A DNA stretch of 64,000 bases from assembly GCF_000725125.1 (NCBI RefSeq), contig NZ_JFCB01000008.1, positions 124,001 to 188,000 on the forward strand, read 5' to 3'. This document shows, piece after piece, positions 60,056 through 64,000 of the stretch (its first letter is position 1; each line of letters opens with the position of its first letter). The notes under the pieces were generated by a model that saw nothing but the letters and a program-made list of their open reading frames with translations, made no database searches and was not told the origin of the DNA. Source of the stretch: Streptomyces toyocaensis (GTDB taxonomy: Bacteria; Actinomycetota; Actinomycetes; Streptomycetales; Streptomycetaceae). The position numbers and the translations under genes were made by a program.

Positions 60056-60265
60056 AGGGCCCCCGCACCATCTGAGCCTCGCGCCCCGAAGCGAGAGCCG
60101 GCTCGCGTCCGCCCGCATGCCCCGCATGCCTGACCGGGCCACGCCCCCGCGCGCACGTTTCCCCACGGTCTGCTTCGCCCTGCCCCGCGAGAGCCGTGCC
60201 GCCCGGCTGCCTTTCGACCCTGCACGCCTCGTGCCCGGCGCACACGACGCGCCGCGCACTCGACA
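60056..60265 (+). promoter_or_regulatory. metNIQ leader mRNA
   Basis: A C/G-rich 210-nt stretch between the leader peptide and metN that can fold into several competing stems. No recognised riboswitch. No good ribosome binding site precedes GTG 60266. Confidence 0.4.
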
Positions 60266-61318
60266 GTGACGGATATCCACGTGATCACCACCTCGGGCCT
60301 GACGAAGGTCTACCGCTCACGCGGCCGCGAGGTCACCGCCCTGGACGGCGTCGACCTGCACGTCCGCGAAGGCGAGGTCTACGGCGTCATCGGCCAGTCC
60401 GGCGCCGGCAAGTCCTCCCTCATCCGCTGCGTCAACCTCCTGGAACGCCCCACCTCCGGCACCGTGACCGTGGCCGGCCAGGACCTCACCGCGCTCGCCG
60501 GCCGCGGCCCCCGCGCCGGCCGGGAACTGCGGCAGGCGCGCAGCCGCATCGGCATGGTCTTCCAGCACTTCAACCTGCTGTCCTCGCGCACCGTGCAGGA
60601 CAACGTCGAACTGCCCCTGGAGATCCTCGGCACGTCGGGGAAGGAACGTTCCCGCAGGGCGCTGGAACTGCTCGACCTGGTGGGCCTCGCCGACAAGGCC
60701 AAGGCCTACCCCGCCCAGCTCTCCGGCGGTCAGAAGCAGCGCGTCGGCATCGCCCGCGCGCTCGCCGGCGACCCCAAGGTCCTGCTCTCCGACGAGGCCA
60801 CCAGCGCCCTGGACCCCGAGACCACCCGCTCGATTCTGCAGCTCCTGCGCGACCTCAACCGCCGGCTCGGCCTCACCGTCCTGCTCATCACCCACGAGAT
60901 GGACGTCGTGAAGCAGATCTGCGACTCGGCCGCCCTCATGGAGCGGGGCCGCGTCGTCGAGTCCGGAACGGTCGCCGACCTCCTGGCCACCCCCGGCTCG
61001 GAACTGGCCTCCGCCCTGTTCCCCGTCGGCGGCGAGGCCTCCGGCGACGACCGCACCGTCCTCGACGTCACCTTCCACGGCGACAGCGCGACCCAGCCGG
61101 TCATCTCCCAGCTGTCGCGCACCTACAACATCGACATATCGATCCTCGGCGCCGCCATCGACACCGTCGGCGGGCTCCAGGTCGGCCGGATGCGCATCGA
61201 ACTGCCCGGCCGCTACGAGGACAACGTCGTACCCGTCGGGTTCCTGCGTGAACAGGGCCTGCAGATCGACGTCGTGAACCGGGAAGAGCCCGCGCTGGTG
61301 AAGGAGGGGGCCAAGTGA
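60266..61318 (+). CDS. metN: Methionine ABC transporter ATP-binding protein
   Basis: 350 aa from GTG 60266 (GTG 60281 is possible). Walker A GQSGAGKSS, signature LSGGQKQRVGIARAL, Walker B VLLSDEATSALD, and a C-terminal NIL regulatory domain (about 262-340, VISQLSRTYNIDISILGAAIDTVGGLQVG) that binds methionine for feedback inhibition. Overlaps metI by GTGA. Confidence 0.95.
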   Translation: MTDIHVITTSGLTKVYRSRGREVTALDGVDLHVREGEVYGVIGQSGAGKSSLIRCVNLLERPTSGTVTVAGQDLTALAGRGPRAGRELRQARSRIGMVFQHFNLLSSRTVQDNVELPLEILGTSGKERSRRALELLDLVGLADKAKAYPAQLSGGQKQRVGIARALAGDPKVLLSDEATSALDPETTRSILQLLRDLNRRLGLTVLLITHEMDVVKQICDSAALMERGRVVESGTVADLLATPGSELASALFPVGGEASGDDRTVLDVTFHGDSATQPVISQLSRTYNIDISILGAAIDTVGGLQVGRMRIELPGRYEDNVVPVGFLREQGLQIDVVNREEPALVKEGAK

Positions 61319-62049
61319 CCTGGTCCGAGATGCAGCCGCTGCTCGAACAGGCGTGTGTCGAGACGCTGGTCATGGTGGGCTGGTCCACCCTGATCGCCGT
61401 CGCGGTCGGCCTTCCGCTCGGCATCCTGCTCGTCCTCACCGACCGGAACGGCCTGCTGCAGAACACCGTGGTGAGCAAGGTCCTCGGGCAGATCGTGAAC
61501 GTCGGCCGCTCGATGCCGTTCATCATCCTCATGGTCGCCCTGACGAGCTTCACCCGCTGGGTCACCGGCACGTCCATCGGCAGCGAGGCAGCGATCGTGC
61601 CGCTCGCCATCAGCGGCATCCCGTTCTTCGCCCGGCTCGTGGAGACGGCCGTCCGCGAAGTGGACCACGGGCTCGTCGAGGCCGTGCAGGCCATGGGCGG
61701 CAACACCTGGACGCTCGTCCGCAAGGTGCTCGTCCCCGAATCGCTGCCCTCGCTGATCGCCAGCACCACCACCACGGTCATCGCCCTCATCGGGTACTCG
61801 GCCATGGCCGGTGCCGTGGGCGGCGGCGGCCTCGGCGACTTCGCCGTCCGCTACGGCTACCAGCGCTTCGACAGCGAACTGATGTGGATCACCGTCGCGA
61901 TCCTCGCCGTGGTCATCTCGCTCATCCAGTTCGCCGGCGACCTCGCGGCCCGGGCCCTGCACCGCCGCGGCGCCCGCTCCGGCCCCGGCCCGAAGCTCCT
62001 GTTCCTCAAGGCCGCAGAGCCCGCCGCCGACGTCGGCAAGGTCGCGTAA
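61315..62049 (+). CDS. metI: Methionine ABC transporter permease
   Basis: 244 aa from GTG 61315. Five to six membrane spans, with the coupling loop EAVQAMGGNTWTLVRKVLVPESLPSL that contacts MetN. GYSAMAGAVGGGGLGD is typical of MetI. Works with MetN and MetQ in D/L-methionine uptake. Confidence 0.95.
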   Translation: MTWSEMQPLLEQACVETLVMVGWSTLIAVAVGLPLGILLVLTDRNGLLQNTVVSKVLGQIVNVGRSMPFIILMVALTSFTRWVTGTSIGSEAAIVPLAISGIPFFARLVETAVREVDHGLVEAVQAMGGNTWTLVRKVLVPESLPSLIASTTTTVIALIGYSAMAGAVGGGGLGDFAVRYGYQRFDSELMWITVAILAVVISLIQFAGDLAARALHRRGARSGPGPKLLFLKAAEPAADVGKVA

Positions 62050-62126
62050 CGCCCCGCCCCAGACTCCCCGCACCCCGGGGCCGCACCACCGCACCACCGC
62101 ACCACCACCAAGGAAAGGCACTTTTC

Positions 62127-62954
62127 GTGCGTAACACCGCCAAGATCACCACCGCCGTCCTCGCCGCCGGAGCCCTCACCCTCGGGCTCACCGCCTGCGG
62201 CTCCGGGAAGGACGCCGCCTCCGACACCTCCGGCCCGCTGATCGTCGCCGCGAGCCCCGTGCCGCACGCCGAGATCCTCACCTTCGTCAAGGACAACCTG
62301 GCTCAGAAGGCCGGCCTCGACCTCGAGGTCAAGGAGTTCACCGACTACGTCACCCCGAACACGGCCACCGAGGACGGCTCCGTGGGCGCCAACTTCTTCC
62401 AGACCCAGCCGTACCTCGACGACTTCAACAAGAAGAACGGCACCCACATCGTGTCCGTCGTCGACGTGCACCTGGAGCCGCTCGGCCTCTACTCCAACAA
62501 GGTGGGCAAGGCCGAACAGCTGAAGAAGGGGGCGACCGTCGCGATCCCCAACGACACGGTCAACGAGGGCCGCGCCCTGCAGCTGCTCGCCGCCAACGGG
62601 CTGATCACCCTCAAGGACGGCGTCGGCACCGCCGCGACCCCCGCCGACATCACCAAGAACCCCAAGGACCTCACCTTCAAGGAGCTCGAGGCGGCCCAGA
62701 CGCCCCGCTCCCTCGAGGACGTCGACGCGGCGGTCGTGAACGGCAACTACGCCATCGAGGCCGACCTCAAGCCCGCTGAGGACGCCCTCGTCCTGGAGGC
62801 CGCCAAGGGCAACCCGAACAGCAACCTCCTCGCGGTCAAGGAGGGCCAGGAGGACGACCCGCGCGTGAAGAAGCTCGCCGAGCTCCTCACCTCCCCCGAG
62901 GTGAAGAAGTTCATCGAGGACAAGTACGCCGGTTCCGTCCTCGCGTCCTTCTGA
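62127..62954 (+). CDS. metQ: Methionine-binding lipoprotein
   Basis: 275 aa from GTG 62127 with AAGGAAAGG upstream. Lipobox LTAC puts the lipidated Cys at 24. The NlpA fold shows VAASPVPHAEIL, DYVTPNTATEDGSVGANFFQTQPYLDDF and VAIPNDTVNEGRALQLL. Delivers methionine to MetNI. A perfect terminator follows. Confidence 0.95.
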   Translation: MRNTAKITTAVLAAGALTLGLTACGSGKDAASDTSGPLIVAASPVPHAEILTFVKDNLAQKAGLDLEVKEFTDYVTPNTATEDGSVGANFFQTQPYLDDFNKKNGTHIVSVVDVHLEPLGLYSNKVGKAEQLKKGATVAIPNDTVNEGRALQLLAANGLITLKDGVGTAATPADITKNPKDLTFKELEAAQTPRSLEDVDAAVVNGNYAIEADLKPAEDALVLEAAKGNPNSNLLAVKEGQEDDPRVKKLAELLTSPEVKKFIEDKYAGSVLASF

Positions 62955-62970
62955 CCGGACCGTCCGCCGG

Positions 62971-63009
62971 CCACGGGGTCCAGTCCTTTTCCGGGAGTGG
63001 ACCCCGTGG
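62971..63009 (+). terminator. Terminator of metNIQ
   Basis: Perfect 12-bp arms (62971-62982, 62998-63009) and a 15-nt loop containing TTTT. Confidence 0.85.
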
Positions 63010-63085
63010 TGCGGCTGAGTCCTTTCATGCTGCATGCTGGGCAGTTCAGCAGCACCCGACGGTCTCTCAGGTAACGGAGCGGCGC

Positions 63086-63724
63086 ATGACGAGCACCTTC
63101 CCCGACATCTCCATCAGCACGGAGCGGTTGGTGCTGCGTTCTCTCGACACGGACGACGTCCCCGCCCTGGCCGCCATGATGAACGACGAGCAGGTCGCCG
63201 CCTGGACCTCCGTCCCCCAGCCCTTCACCGAGCAGGCCGCCCGCACCTGGATCACGGAGTACGCCCCCGCCGAGCGCGCGGCCGGCCGCGGCCTCGACCT
63301 CGCCGTCACCGAGTTCCTCACCCAGCGTCCGGTCGGTGTCATCCAGCTCGGCAGGACCAACTGGCGCGTGCGGTCCGCGGAGCTCTCGTACATCATCGCC
63401 CCCTGGGCGCGCGGCGAGGGCTACGCCTCGGAGGCGGCGCTCGCCACCGCCCAGTGGCTCTTCGGCGATCAGAAGTTCGAACGGATCGAACTGCGCACCG
63501 CCGCCGGCAACACCGCCTCCCAGCAGGTCGCCCAGAAGATCGGCTGCATCAGCGAGGGCGTGCTGCGCAACGCCTGCATAGCCCGCGTCCGCACCGAGGA
63601 CGGCGGCTGGAGCGACGTGCGGACCGACTACATCGTGTGGAGCCTGCTCCCCGAGGACATCGAGGGCGCGGACGGCCAACTGGCCGACAGCAACGGCTTC
63701 ACCGGCTACACCGACTGGAACTGA
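63086..63724 (+). CDS. GNAT-family acetyltransferase, RimJ/RimL type
   Basis: 212 aa from ATG 63086. ISTERLVLRSLDTDDVPAL is the usual RimJ/RimL start, IIAPWARGEGYASEAALA the CoA site, and IELRTAAGNTASQQVAQKIGCISEGVLRN the C-terminal signature. Family members acetylate the N-terminus of ribosomal proteins or small amines; the target is unknown. Monocistronic. Confidence 0.88.
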   Translation: MTSTFPDISISTERLVLRSLDTDDVPALAAMMNDEQVAAWTSVPQPFTEQAARTWITEYAPAERAAGRGLDLAVTEFLTQRPVGVIQLGRTNWRVRSAELSYIIAPWARGEGYASEAALATAQWLFGDQKFERIELRTAAGNTASQQVAQKIGCISEGVLRNACIARVRTEDGGWSDVRTDYIVWSLLPEDIEGADGQLADSNGFTGYTDWN

Positions 63725-63852
63725 CCTCCGGGGAACGCGCTGCCGGTGCCACCGGCGCAGCGGTCCACGGCCGCACCGGGTAGTCTCAGCAGACCCGCCC
63801 CACGGCGGAACAGCCGACGACGACCTGCGCAAACCCCAGGAGACTGACGACG

Positions 63853-64000
63853 ATGGCCGACCGGGTCACGGTGATCGGCTGGGACGGTTCGCCGCTGACC
63901 GACGCGGCACGCGCCGCGCTGGGCGCCGCCACGCTGGTGGCCGGAGCCGCCCACCACCTGGCGCTCCCCGAAGTGCCCGCCGGCGCCGAACGCGTCCGGC
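63853..64000 (+). CDS. cobL: Precorrin-6Y C5,15-methyltransferase (CobL/CbiE), N-terminal part
   Basis: Only 49 codons are inside the window, from ATG 63853 with AGGAGA upstream. RVTVIGWDGSPLTDAARAALGAATLVAGAAHHLAL matches the start of the CbiE/CobL SAM-dependent methyltransferase domain used in cobalamin synthesis. TAGTCT at 63781-63786 is a likely -10. No cobalamin riboswitch lies in the 128 bp upstream. Confidence 0.8.
   Translation, partial: MADRVTVIGWDGSPLTDAARAALGAATLVAGAAHHLALPEVPAGAERVR

Noticed and set aside
63725..63852. Cobalamin riboswitch before the CobL-like gene
   Set aside because: The 128-bp gap is too short and lacks the B12-box sequence.

Overview
This window is chromosomal DNA of a high-GC actinobacterium, almost certainly a Streptomyces. 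The evidence is the extreme G/C bias at third codon positions, frequent GTG and TTG starts, TAG/TGA stops, many start codons placed 5-8 nt after a -10 box (leaderless mRNAs), rare TTA codons, and a gene order that matches, from memory, the S. coelicolor SCO1621 to SCO1553 segment read in reverse. About 62 protein genes cover nearly all of it. I see no rRNA, tRNA, CRISPR array, phage or insertion sequence.

Layout. (1) 1-2813: tail of a glycine-betaine/proline ABC ATPase and a permease fused to two binding domains. (2) 3208-5453: XRE-cupin regulator, B12-type binding protein, LysR regulator. (3) 5554-12222: an ethanolamine/gamma-glutamylation catabolic cluster (gamma-glutamyl hydrolase, ethanolamine permease, EpuRI-type FadR regulator, GlnA4-type synthetase, aldehyde dehydrogenase, SDR). 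(4) 12245-19423: DUF2510 protein, PLP-fold III enzyme, proline-rich membrane protein plus mycosin-like S8 protease, beta-lactamase-fold hydrolase, SseB and DUF1844 proteins. (5) 19819-27382: translation genes infC-rpmI-rplT, an rRNA methyltransferase, an orphan histidine kinase, pheS-pheT. (6) 27653-38942: accessory stretch with a broken SpoIIE-type phosphatase, an NsdA-like TPR regulator, a TTA-containing NUDIX gene, a hydroxyacyl-CoA dehydrogenase, a frameshifted secreted glycosidase-like gene, an EamA/MocR divergent pair, a degenerate phosphatase and an erythromycin-esterase-like protein. (7) 39112-43942: argCJBDR. (8) 44154-47157: ApbE, double FMN-binding protein and ferric-reductase-like protein, an extracytoplasmic electron-transfer operon. 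(9) 48654-51381: argG and argH with ARG boxes. (10) 51577-59879: aldo/keto reductase, TetR-MFS pair, PlsC acyltransferase, PHO-box-preceded glpQ-type phosphodiesterase, small sigma factor, GNAT, two small membrane proteins, HAD phosphatase. (11) 59963-62954: methionine transporter metNIQ behind a Cys/Met-rich leader peptide. (12) 63086-64000: GNAT and the start of a cobalamin C-methyltransferase (CobL/CbiE).

How it works together. Two arginine operons are tied by ARG boxes at argC and argG and by argR in the first. The ethanolamine cluster holds uptake, gamma-glutamylation, two oxidation steps and hydrolysis, enough to take ethanolamine to glycine plus glutamate (inferred). The most notable signals are the leader peptide before metNIQ, the non-ATG infC start with attenuator-like leader, the EamA/MocR genes whose start codons share one CATG, the tandem FMN-domain duplication, and several well-formed operators (TetR, PHO box, ARG boxes, a 17-bp palindrome before the TPR regulator).
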